Shown piece by piece: positions 35,160 through 46,069 of a DNA stretch of 64,000 nucleotides. Within the stretch, counting starts at the first letter, position 1. Every line of letters begins with the position of its first letter. The DNA is from Istiophorus platypterus (Eukaryota > Chordata > Actinopteri > Istiophoriformes > Istiophoridae), in contig CM029131.1 of NCBI GenBank assembly GCA_016859345.1, positions 9,569,033 to 9,633,032 on the forward strand, given 5' to 3'. A program made the position numbers and the translations under genes. A model generated the notes under the pieces. The model ran no database searches. It saw only the letters and a program-made list of their open reading frames with translations, and was not told where the DNA came from.

Positions 35160-36895
35160 TTTAGCAAAGGGTGTTTATGCTCCCAGCCCAGCTCGTTTAG
35201 TGATTCAACCCGGAAAGCATGCCACTCCATTTCTTTTCCTCTGGTCCTCTACAGCATCTCCCTGGTGACCATCTCCAAACAATCATCCAGCCTGAGCATC
35301 TCCAAGACACACACTACATCCTGAGAGCTTGTTCTGCCTTCCTATCTCTCTCCCTCTCTCTCTTAACTTCCTCCCTTTCCTCACGCATGTTATTTTCTCT
35401 CTCGCTCTTCCTCCTTCCTGTCCTTTTTCCCCCCTCAGGTTTATTATCTTCACAAAAGCTCTTGTTTCTCAGTCTGTCGGCCATTGTAACATCCTCAGTG
35501 GCCTCCCAAGAGTATTTAATTTCAGCGCGTGTGCTTGTGTTTGCTCTGCTGGGACATTCTTTGTAGCATCAAGAGTGTCACCTTTTAAGAAGAACAGCAA
35601 TCAAACAATGTCTCTCTTCTTCTACACTCATCCCTCTCTCTTCTCGTCTTTCCAGAGGATTAACCCATTTATTTGTTCTTCTCATCCTCTGGGATGTGTC
35701 CTTGTTCCCTCATCTTTTATCCTCTCTTTCATCCTTTTTTTCTCTTGTCTTAGCTGCTGCGTGTCACTCTACCAAACCTCTGTTAGCATTAGAAACTTAT
35801 CAGTTCTTTTACAGTGTTTACTGTTGATTGTTTGCGAAGGAAACCATGTTTAACATGACATGCGTAACGCCAAAGGTGGTGCAATTTTGAACGCATCCAA
35901 AAAAAAAAAAAAAAAGGGACAGAGGCAGCTTTTTTTCATGGATTTATGAAAAACAAAACAAAAAGGAAAATACTTTTTCTTCACTGTATAGCTGTATAAC
36001 ATAGTGCATACTGTACTATAGAAACAGTATTCTTAAGTCTCTAACTTAAAGTTTAAGTCCCTGGCTCTACAAGGTGTTACTATTATTAACTACAAAAAGC
36101 AGGGGAAAGTAGGGAAGTGAGCATTTTCTGAGTGACATAGCAAATGCACAGGATCTCCAGTTCCCTCTGGATCATTAACGAGCTCTTTTAGAACAATACC
36201 ATTTCCAGGATTTTCCATTCAATCCCCAACAAAACAATAAGAAAGGAAACTCTCTTCCTTTTCTATTTGACTTTCCAAGTTACTTGGAATGCATTATTCC
36301 CCCGATCTCCCAGTCCTGCCGAGAATCACATTGTTCCAGCAAGTAAAAATAGAAATCAAGAAAAAGTAAACTGGAGACACAAACTTTTTTAATTTTTCCT
36401 TTAAAGCGAATCCACTTTTTAAAACCATCTTCATCCATGGAGTCCAAAACGATAAGCCGGGGAATAAACTTCCACTAATGCGCTTCCATGTTTTCCTTCA
36501 AACAGGCCTTCAGTCGCAGTAAAAAGGACTGCTGTCTTGGCTGCCATTATGCCGTATAGACAGACAGTATGGCACTAGAAAGAGACGTGTCAGAAACCAT
36601 ATGCTCACTTGAACACAATGGCTGCCGCGCAGCCGCGTGTATCCTCAAGACGGCACAGGCAGACACATATGAACACACACACACTCAGGTGATGGCATGG
36701 ACATTCTCGCCAGGTATCATATATAAAACTAAGAAAACACACCATTCGCTTGTCAGAGGGATGAGCGTCCTCCTTCCTGTCTCTCAGAAATGCGTCCTCA
36801 TATATGTCATTCTTGCACTGTTTGTTCTTCTCTTACATTTTCTGGCTCGCCCTCCCTTCTTTCTTTCCTTTGCTTTGCTTTTCTTTTGCTCAGTT
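35160..36895. other. Noncoding stretch with pyrimidine-rich part
   Basis: 35330-35460 and 35600-35760 are pyrimidine-rich. A 174-codon open frame spans 35329-35853, but its Leu/Ser/Pro-rich composition follows from the C/T bias and no domain is visible. The rest is unique AT-rich DNA with a poly-A near 35899-35915. Confidence 0.5.
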
Positions 36896-36900
36896 GCCTG

Positions 36901-36917
36901 CCCCCCCCCCCCCCCCC
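36901..36917. repeat. Poly-C run
   Basis: Seventeen consecutive C residues in a C-rich setting. Confidence 0.95.
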
Positions 36918-37060
36918 GCCCCCACCTCTATTTCTGTGCCATGCAGTAAAAACAGGACGCATGTGATAGACCAGGAGGCTCCTCATTGTCCCTGGGTACC
37001 ACAAGTGTGTGTGTGTGCGTGCACACTTGCACATGTGTGTGTATAAATGTGTTTCTATAT

Positions 37061-37062
<2 letters not shown>

Positions 37063-37110
<48 letters not shown>
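37063..37110. repeat. TG microsatellite
   Basis: About 24 uninterrupted TG units, preceded by degenerate TG-rich sequence from 37005. Confidence 0.95.
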
Positions 37111-37113
<3 letters not shown>

Positions 37114-37114
37114 C

Positions 37115-37845
37115 TAGATGGACACACCTGTCAGCTTAACCCTTCCTGTGGTCCCTCCACTGACCTTGTCTTAACCTGGAAGTATTTCTCAACACCATGG
37201 CTGAAGTCTTCCTGCTTGGAGCTGCTCCAGGGCTAAGCAGCTTGTCTGTCTCTCTCTTTCTCACACACACACGCACAAACACACAAACAAAAGCAAGGAT
37301 GTATCTGCTTTTGTCTACAGACCCCCAGATAGAGAGGAAAAGGAAAACATGTCAAGTGGTATCAGATACACACACTTTTCTTGCTGTGTGTCTCTTTGTG
37401 TGTCTGACCTCAGCCTTCATCAGTACAGAACATGACCCAACCTCGACCCTCGGCCTGACCCTGCTTTAACCCTAAAAAAACCTGATATGCCTCTAGCTTT
37501 TTGAACTCCACACCCTAAAGAGAACATTTAGACACTGCAGGATATCAGTCACACATTTTTACAGGCATTTTTTTTTTGTTGCTGGACTGTCATTCCACAT
37601 CTTCAGCATTGTCATAAAACCCTCTCCTTCTACCCTCCTGCGAGAAAATGAATAAAAGAGCAACAATAAATGAATAACTAGTCGTATGAATAAAAACAAA
37701 AGGTGACGTTACCAATATGAATGGCCCTCCAGAAACTCTGCTATGTGTGTATATTTTTTGGCTCAAGTGTGTGCAGCATGCTTATGTGAATGGGATTTAT
37801 ATATTTTGGTGTGAATATGTTTGTGTCTGTGTGAGTGTGTGTGTC
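37115..37845. other. Unique noncoding stretch
   Basis: No recognised exon or repeat; TG-rich near 37825-37845. Confidence 0.5.
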
Positions 37846-38035
37846 CAGGGGCAAGGGTGGAGAGCAGAGCTCCACTCGAGAGGCCTTGTCGGGCGTCGAG
37901 GCCCGGGGCTCGCCTGAAGGCACGGCCCGTCTGGAGGAGCCCTTGGCTGGGCAGCAGCTGAATAAAAGATGGAAGGGAAGTGTCAGCCTGGAAGGCCAGG
38001 AGCATTGGGAGGCCCCGGTGTCAGAACGCTGAAGA
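37846..38035. promoter_or_regulatory. Short GC-rich patch with several CpGs
   Basis: A sharply bounded GC-rich segment in AT-rich surroundings, with GTCGGGCGTCGAGGCCCGGG and further CpGs to about 38030. A 65-codon frame (37835-38032) ends with a stop just beyond it. It could be a small CpG island, a GC-rich regulatory element or an unrecognised exon; the sequence alone does not decide. No TATA box or splice pattern convinced me. Confidence 0.3.
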
Positions 38036-38039
38036 CAAG

Positions 38040-39595
38040 CAGATGCTGGCTTAGAAAGAATTGAAAGGAAGAAAGAGAGAAATAAAACAACAAAAGAAAA
38101 ACTATTTCTGTTTGCCATCTAACTGCGCTTTATAAAATGGGCAGGGGCATTCACTGAGTGTGAAAAATATCAAGACCGTCTTTCACCCTCCGTCCAAAAG
38201 TCAGGATCATTTTGCCTCAAGACTGAACAAGATTCAACATTTGGTAGTCTTTAGATCCTATGCCACTCTAAAAAAACTCCACCAAATACTTCACAAAAAA
38301 GTAAGCACTCATTAGGGTCCCTCAAATTATTCGTATTCCAATTATATTATTGGATTATGACTACAGAGCACTTAAATGCTAGCTGTCTTCAGTTTATTCA
38401 ATTAATGTTTACACCAATCTTCAAATCTTTGCCTCCGCAGAAGTTAACTGTAGTTTTGATATAGTTTATTGTGTGTAGGATGTAAAATCATGGAATCATA
38501 ATACTAAAAGTACTCTAACATAAAAACAGTTTTAAAACTCCAGCTCACTTTTGATCTTTTGAAGATCAACACAGTTGAAAATTTTAAGGGATTTGGGGCA
38601 ACATGAGCTAAAAAAAAACAGCACAGATTCATTCCAGTACAGTATCCATTTTAAATCCTTAATTTTCTTTGTCCAGTACAACCCCATCTCTCATTCTGTG
38701 TGAAACACAGGCGTACGGGTCCTAAGTGTGTGCTAATGAGTTGAGTGTGTGGGCAGGGATGAGTACTGTATTGTGTGTTGATGTGTGTGTATGTGTGTGT
38801 GTATGTTTTGATGTGTGTGCGTGTGTTTGTGCACGTGTGCGCGAGTGTTTTGCATTTGAATGGAACCTGAAGAGCCCCAATGTGTTTCAGTAGCACCCTG
38901 CACAAACATAGCTTGTGTTTCCACAGACACCTTTCACACCTCCTCAAGTGTGCGTATGTGCACATGCGGGTACATACATGTGAGTTCAGTTGCATTATCA
39001 TCAATTCCAAATAACAAGGATGGGGGTTGTTTATCAGGAGGTGTGATGCTAACACAAATTGTCCTTTATTGTGTAACACAGCCTTGGAGGATTTGTAACG
39101 CAGCAGAGGAAATCTTGCTTAAGGGTGAATATGAATATATTAGACCAAATTGTTTGGATAATTTAACTTCTCTAAAAATTATTCAAATAACACAAAGTCA
39201 CAAATGTGACTCTTTTGCTGGTCACAATGGCGCTGCAAGCTGAAAATATTGGGGCGCTATTCTAATAATCTATATCAGGCTTTGGATACAAAAAAACCCA
39301 AACTTGTTATCAAGTTTAAACTCACTGCTACTTTCTGTATTTTTATGCAGTTTCCTGACAAGAAAATGCAATACATTGCCAGCCTTATCCCTTTTAATTG
39401 ATGTTGTGAGGGTATGAAAACTGGATGTTTGACAACAAGCAAGCACTTTGTTGAGAAAAACCCTTTGCAGCTTTGATGCTTTTTGGCATTATGGCTATAT
39501 CATAAACATGAAAATAATACATTTCAACTAACTCGACTAAAGATCTAATTCGGTGACATGTCAGTATGTTTCATCAAATCTTCTCAATTACGAGT
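38040..39595. other. Unique noncoding stretch
   Basis: AT-rich DNA with degenerate TG-rich sequence at 38740-38850. No recognised gene or repeat. Confidence 0.5.
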
Positions 39596-39599
39596 GCTG

Positions 39600-39850
39600 A
39601 AAGGGTTAAAGGAAATGGAAGAGTTAGGGTGAGAGACCAGGAAGAGGGGGAGAAAAAGAATGAGCCAAAGTGTAAAGGATACTTGCGTTAAGTAAAAAAA
39701 AGGAGAAGATGTGCAGTAGAACACGCCACAGAAAGCTCAAGGATGAATGGATGGATGAGGAAGAAGTGTGAGGTTGGAAAAAAAATAAAAACAAGAGGAG
39801 AGACGAGAGGAGACACAAGACAGAGAGGGACAGAAACAGAGGCTGAGGGA
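39600..39850. repeat. Purine-rich tract
   Basis: Plus strand rich in GA, with AGGAGA and GAAAAA motifs. Confidence 0.75.
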
Positions 39851-39854
39851 GGAG

Positions 39855-40640
39855 CACGTCCGGCGTTAGTTATCTCGGCCTCTCAGTGTTAGCTGATAGA
39901 ATTGAAGTGTTTAGCATATATGCTAATCATTCGCACAGGCGCCGGATTATCACCTTGCTCTGCCAAGAGTCCCCTCCCTCCGCCTGATCCCTCCATCCAC
40001 CCCTCACATCCACTCCTCTGGCGATACCTTGCTCGCTCACACCACTCATCGCTCAGAAGTCCCTCCGCTAATGTCCCTTTTTTGTTCTTCGTCTCATTTA
40101 TCCATCCACACTTCTCTCTTTCTGTCTTTCTCTCTCCGTCCTTTCTCTCTCCCACCCTCGGGCTGTGTATTTTCCCTTTTCCCTACTTTCTTTCCATCTC
40201 TATCCCTCTGTCTCCCTCTGTTACATCGATGTGCACTTTGGAAAACGTGCTGTTCCGCAAGTCGAACAAGACAGCAAGAGTTCTGATGGACGCTAACACA
40301 CACACACAAACACACACTCAGTGATCGGTTCAATGCAGGCTAATAATAGATGATTGGTCATCATGGGTGGTGAGCTTGGAAAAGCGCGCTCTAGGAGTTT
40401 ATAGAAAAATGAATATATTAGAGTGTGAAAGAGGGATGATTCGGAGGCAACAGAATGAGAAAGAGAGAAAGCCGGGCCATTGTTTTTCAGCAAAGGGGGA
40501 TCGAGTTCAAGCTCTGAGGTTATCTCGCTCATCCACGGTGGCCGCTGTGCAAATATTTTACTAAAGATTTCATGGCAACACACACACACAGGCCGCACTC
40601 ATGCTTGAGCTTTTTCTCTCTGTGGCCCTGACAACCCACC
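39855..40640. other. Noncoding stretch with pyrimidine tract
   Basis: 39860-39960 is a non-repetitive block with TATATGCTAATCATTCG that looks like conserved noncoding DNA. 39965-40220 is pyrimidine-rich and gives Ser/Pro/Leu-rich frames by bias. No domain recognised. Confidence 0.45.
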
Positions 40641-40647
40641 AGCACCG

Positions 40648-40648
<1 letters not shown>

Positions 40649-40689
<41 letters not shown>

Positions 40690-40698
40690 ACACAAACA
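40649..40698. repeat. CA microsatellite
   Basis: About 17 CA units at 40649-40683, then interrupted CA. Confidence 0.95.
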
Positions 40699-40699
40699 T

Positions 40700-41945
40700 C
40701 ACAGGCCAATGTCCTTTAAAAGCCACAGGAAATGTAATGCTCTGTATCTATCTGCCCAACTGATGTCACGGCTCCCATTTGTGGAGGTGATTTCGGGTCC
40801 TTAGCCAGATCTGTGGCCTGGGGTTGGATGCAAGGAGGGTGTCGGGGTATTAATGGTTGGACAAACTGCCCTTCAACACAGTGCCGGAGGGTGGTCGGCT
40901 GGCGGGTTAAATGTTCCAGGGGGCAGTGCTGGACAAGCCGGCCCCTGACTCTGTCCAGGGATTATAGGTATTTTTTTATGTCAGGGGGCCAAAAATTTTT
41001 CATGCAGTGCCCCTGTTTTAACTGCAGGAGGTAGGCTGCCCATATCATGTTGTTGTCATCATTGATTAAAAAGTTGTGATCGAGAGATGCTGGGTGATTG
41101 ATCTCAGTTCAAGTAATAGATATATTTAAGGATAAGTCTGGAAAAAGTCTAAATTTTTATCACTGTGGATAAATCCCATGAAAAGAACCAAACCAAACCT
41201 GAACGATCCTAATAGTTTCTGTTGAGCCTGAGACTTATATTACTTGTTGTCCAAAAAACAATTAAAAACAGATCAGGGATCAGTGGATTGGGTGACACGT
41301 TCCTCGCTAACAGTGAACACAGGCACTGTAGGTTATTTCTACTCAATCCCGCAAAGACTTTCCAGCTGCCATGAATACTGACTAGACTAAGGTCTGTGGC
41401 TGAAAATAGTCCCCAACAAATACACTATTCACTCCTGTGTGAGTAATTACACAGGAGTAAAGGGAGTAAAGGCCATTTTAAATGAATGGGGGAAGCCTGA
41501 AAGGAATTTAGGGGCGAATACATGGTTCTGGTCCTTTTATGAAATTAGTTGACAATAACAGAAATGTAGAGTATGACCAATTTGAAAACTGACCCCAAAA
41601 TGTCTATTGACATTCATATGTCTGGTTAATCACTCTCTTACTGTTTCTTGTTATATTATTATGATAGAAAGGACAATAAAAAAAAGCTTGAGGATTTCTG
41701 ACTTTTTTCAATTTAAAATAAGAAATTACCTTTGATTCGTTTCATTTTACCATTAAATTAGAGGGATAGAGCTAACCTTTTTCCCACAGCTTATATGTGA
41801 ACAGTGAAAGTACTTTTAAATGCATTACTCTATACATGCAGTATTTATAGATAAGACGAATGTCAGCCAATGTGAATAAGACACATCAGACAGCACTGCT
41901 TTCCTCAGTCACAACTCTGCCGCTGGGAACTTGGAGTAATGGTAT
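40700..41945. other. Unique noncoding stretch
   Basis: No exon or interspersed repeat recognised. A perfect 10-base hairpin lies at 41431-41458 (ACTCCTGTGT, 8-base loop, ACACAGGAGT). Confidence 0.5.
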
Positions 41946-41949
41946 TGAT

Positions 41950-42117
41950 ACACACACACACACACAGACACACACACACACACACACACATAGAGATATA
42001 TATGTAGGCATATAGAGTATTTATAAATATGTGGATAATGTAGATGCCTTTTGATTGCCAGGGAATGATCTGGCACAGGGAAGCAGTCACAAACACACAC
42101 ACACACACACTCACACA
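41950..42117. repeat. CA microsatellites
   Basis: CA runs at 41950-41966, 41969-41991 and about 42094-42117, with a TATA-rich part between. Confidence 0.9.
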
Positions 42118-42119
42118 CT

Positions 42120-43580
42120 AATTTTTGCTTATTATTCTTCTTCCGTCACCCTCAGGCTATCTGTGTCTTCAGCGAGACAGCATTTCCTTAGACGTCAGCT
42201 GTAATGGCTCTGAATGATGTTTATGCGTGTTTGAAAAACACACACAAACACACACACAAAAAAAACAAACCTTGACCCATTAGTGTCTGTCTGGATTAAA
42301 CATATCCATCTCTCACTCTGTGACTTCGTTCCTCTCAAGGCCTCAACCTCCACGTGCAAAATAACTGCGGACAGACGTGCGCTGACACACTCACTGCATA
42401 CATGTACGGATGGCAGAACTGTACCTGGACACTGAAACACACACACACACACAAAATCATTAAAAATTATTGCAAGAGACTAAAGACTAAAAGCTACAAA
42501 TGGGAAGGAATGGGTGAATGGGATAATACTGGAGGGACTGGTTGCAATGATTCTTTACAATGAAAGAGAAGAGAAACTGTATAAAAGTTTGCCCGTCCCC
42601 GGGGGAGAGCTTGTAGAGTGCAGATCAGCACCATGGACAGCACTAGTGGCTGCACTGAAGCTTGTTACCATTTTCATTCATTTGAATGGACACATACTGT
42701 ATGTGGAAGTGGACGTTCCCGATGCACTGGGTTGTAACATGATGCCCTATTTCTACCATTTATCTCAATATCATCGTGACAAAAGATAAAATAGAAGAAA
42801 TGTAACTTTTTGGATTTGTGTGTGAAGGAGGATGTGTTTGGTCTTAGCATCTGAGAAGCCTTTAGATCTACACATCTGTTTAAAAAAACTGCACTTCCTG
42901 GATTGCATTTAATTTCTCCTCGTGCTGCCGACAATGTAGCCCCCTGCCTTGTTTCCCACAGGGCTGATTTCGGTCTGAACACCACAACACCGCTGCATAC
43001 AAAATTAGACAGGGAAAGAAAGAAACAGTCACATGATCAGACAGATGAGTAAACAACAGTTTAGTCAGGTTGTCTAACCACTGCAATCGGTGGTTAAAAT
43101 GAAAGTGACTTTGGTGGTTCACAGCTGAACCAGGGAGTTGGTCTGTAAACTGCGGACATTTTGGGGAATAATTTTTACCAGCGTCTTCATTCTCTCTCGC
43201 TTTCATGTTCACTTTGATTCCCACGATCCCGGGAATGAATTCATCATTATCACCAATAACAATGATGGCCAAAACTACATGAACAAGAACTACAAGAAAC
43301 TACAAGAGTCCTGACCTTCTGGTTCATCTGTCTTTTTGGTGAGACACGAGTATGATCGACTTTCATTGCGTCACATGATTTAGACAGTTTTTTTACAGTT
43401 TGATTTTTGACAGTTCTGAGGACGCCCTGTGCGGCTTTGAGATGAATACAAACGCTGCGTTGACTCACACTGTGTCTGCAGTATCACCGGTTTTTCTCTC
43501 TGTTGTCATCTTCCTCTGTCTTGGCATCTCTCACTCCCTCGCTCCCTGTTCCTCCATCTCTCTGCCCACCACCCCATTTT
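42120..43580. other. Unique noncoding stretch
   Basis: Short CA runs near 42238-42258 and 42437-42453. The frames around 42514-42789 and 42880-43272 are non-repetitive but match no family I know. No splice-bounded exon is recognisable. Confidence 0.45.
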
Positions 43581-43583
43581 ATT

Positions 43584-43606
43584 TCTCTCTCTCTCTCTCT
43601 CTCTCT
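43584..43606. repeat. CT microsatellite
   Basis: About 11 CT units in a pyrimidine-rich tract (43495-43640). Confidence 0.9.
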
Positions 43607-43752
43607 GTCGGCCTGTGTCTCTCACCCTCCTTGGAAATAGTGGCAGACTACGGCAGGGTCCCGGTGTGAGGTCACAGGCAGCCTTCTTGTAGCATATGGA
43701 CGCATTTCCTTCCAAGAAAACCCCCAGCCAGATGAGACCACACACATGCGCA

Positions 43753-44006
43753 AACACACACACACACACAAACACACGGACACACACACACACACACAAT
43801 ACATTGAGATATATAACAATAAAATACAATGTAAAGAAAACACACGTTTGCAGGCGTATGGCACACACCATGTCAAACACACACATTCATACACTGGCAG
43901 TGGAAAGTGTGTGAGATTAAAGAAAAGCAGAAGCTATCTGATCTCGCTTCTCATCTTCACTGTGACCCAGGAGCTCAATCTACTTGACTTGGAGTAATCT
44001 TGGTGT

Positions 44007-44064
<58 letters not shown>

Positions 44065-44294
44065 CACTCAATATGCTAGTAATCCACTGAAGACCAGAGG
44101 AAGAAGTGTGAGCACAGTAACACACACACACAAACACACACTTAATCATGTGCACAAGCAAAACTACAAACGTCTAATAATCTGTCGCACTCGGACTCAG
44201 CCTTGTAATCTTAAATAAGTGTCTCAAACACACACACAGAAGTTAAGTGTTATCGAGTAATCTTTAGCAGGCTTCAGTGTGAGCTCTTGGATAG

Positions 44295-44334
<40 letters not shown>

Positions 44335-44402
44335 ACACACACACACACACTCACACTCAGGCGTATGCAGGAGGATACACACACAAACTCACACACACAC
44401 AC
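43753..44402. repeat. CA-rich degenerate repeat region
   Basis: CA runs at about 43753-43799, 44009-44061, 44121-44141, 44228-44238, 44296-44329, 44331-44350 and 44380-44402, separated by related-looking spacers. Several spacers begin with a TAATC motif and contain AGTGTGAGC before the next CA run, as if an old unit had been duplicated and then diverged. Confidence 0.8.
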
Positions 44403-44484
44403 AGAGCTGGTAATCTTCCAGCCAGCTGAAGTGTAATCAAGAAGGAGACAGCCATATGTCTGCGGGTGCTGAGCCTTGGCCCCT

Positions 44485-44690
44485 CTCCTCCTTCTCAACT
44501 GTCTCACTCTCTCTCTCTCTCCCTCCGTCTTTCGGTTTTTCCTCTTCATTCTCATTTTCTACAAAGACTTTTCATTGTTTCTTTTGCTCACCTTGCTCTC
44601 CCTTTCTCTTCCTGTTACTCCTCCTTTTGTTTCTGTCTCAAGCAACGTTCAGGAGGAGGGGAAAGCCACATTTTCACACACACCTTTTTT
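44485..44690. repeat. Pyrimidine-rich tract
   Basis: CTCTCT run at 44507-44522 and T/C-rich sequence to about 44690. Confidence 0.8.
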
Positions 44691-44699
44691 TTTCTAAAA

Positions 44700-45990
44700 T
44701 GATTGCATAACATATGTCTTAGAGCATTAAAGCATTTAATAGAACAAAATAAATCCACTGATAAGAAGTGTAACCGGTTGCCTTTTTTTCCACTGGTTTT
44801 ATGTCACGTCATCTTTTTATTCAGAGCTCAAGCCTGTGTTGTGAATGTTCCACCTTTCCTTTGTGAAATAATGATTTGTGGCCTTGTTCTGGAAACTGCC
44901 TTTTTCTGATAGTCAAGGATTTTTTTCAATTTTAACGTGCAAAAGAAAATTCAATTATGATAACCTACGACTCAAATATAGATTTGATGAATTTATTTGT
45001 TTTTATATTGTATCTAGTGGGTTGGTATTTTTTGGTTTGTGGGAGTGTTTGTGTGTGTGTGTGTGTGAGAGGGAGAAAGAGACTGTCCCGGTCCCCTGTG
45101 TGGAGACAGCTGGTGTGGCAGTGACCCCGACTGGAAGGAAGCCTCATGCTTTTTCATGTCTCCCTTCCCACAATTCCCGGGGCCATTTGGGTCCTCGCAG
45201 GTTTTTGAGTGCCAGTGGTTCTGAAAAACGGGGCCTGCCACATGTATAAACCAACTCCTAAATAGTCCCTCATCGTAAAGATTTAGTTCAATTCCATAAA
45301 AGCATAGAGTCTATCCCTCAATCCTCCCGTCCATTTCCCTTTTCTTATGGTTTATTTTTTCCTCTCCTCTTTCAGTCTTTCCTTAATCCCCCAACCATAC
45401 GCTAGCCTCTGTCTGATGAAATGACCATATCTAATCCTTTCCCACCCTTGGGAGAGATGTAACTGTATTAAGACAGTAAATCCATGTCCTTACAACTGCT
45501 ACAGATGTCTTTCTTTATTATCCTCTCTTTCTCTTTCTATCACTCTTTCTCCCTCCGTCGTTTTGCATCTTCCTCTCAAATCTTCTAAATCTGCTCTTCA
45601 TAATCTTATGACATTTTTCCTCTGAGCCCTTGAAATGGCACATGTATAATCTCACATTATGTTTTTGTGGATTTGTTGCGGTGTTTATCTTTTGTCTGTC
45701 TTCTTTACGGACAAAGTTTCACAGTGTTGAGAAAAGACAAGTCTGCTTTTTAGGAATGACAAGATTCTGCATATTCTTCATTATATACTCCTATAGAAAG
45801 ACATTACCAGCACTTTCCAAAAGCAATACTGTTTTTTAAAATTCTTTTTAATGCATGGTTTACACGGAGATCTGTTAATTGTCACTGTGTAATCGTGGCA
45901 AAAGTGTAGTTGAAAGTGATTGAGTGGACTTTTACTACTGGTAAATCTAAAAGGTCTATAATTTTTATGCCTTCATTAGAGTCCAAAACC
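44700..45990. other. Unique noncoding stretch
   Basis: A short TG run at 45049-45067; otherwise no recognised gene or repeat. 45300-45600 is pyrimidine-rich. Confidence 0.5.
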
Positions 45991-45997
45991 GAGCATA

Positions 45998-46067
45998 GAC
46001 AGGAACTGAGGGAAGAGAGAGGATGGGAATGACATGCAGCGATGGTCCCCAGCTGGACTCAAGCACC
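45998..46067 (-). repeat. tRNA-derived SINE fragment
   Basis: Read on the minus strand it has a B-box-like GCTTGAGTCCAGC, then GGGGACCATCGCTGCATGTC and a CATCCTCTCTCTTCCC pyrimidine tail. This order is familiar from an abundant percomorph repeat in which a GGTTCGAATCC-type box is followed by CTGCATGTCATTCCC. Only the part downstream of the B box is left; no A box is seen. Confidence 0.6.
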
Positions 46068-46069
46068 TT

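Noticed and set aside
35329..35853. 174-codon open frame rich in Leu, Ser, Phe and Pro
   Set aside because: Composition follows from the pyrimidine-rich strand; no signal, domain or repeat structure supports a protein.
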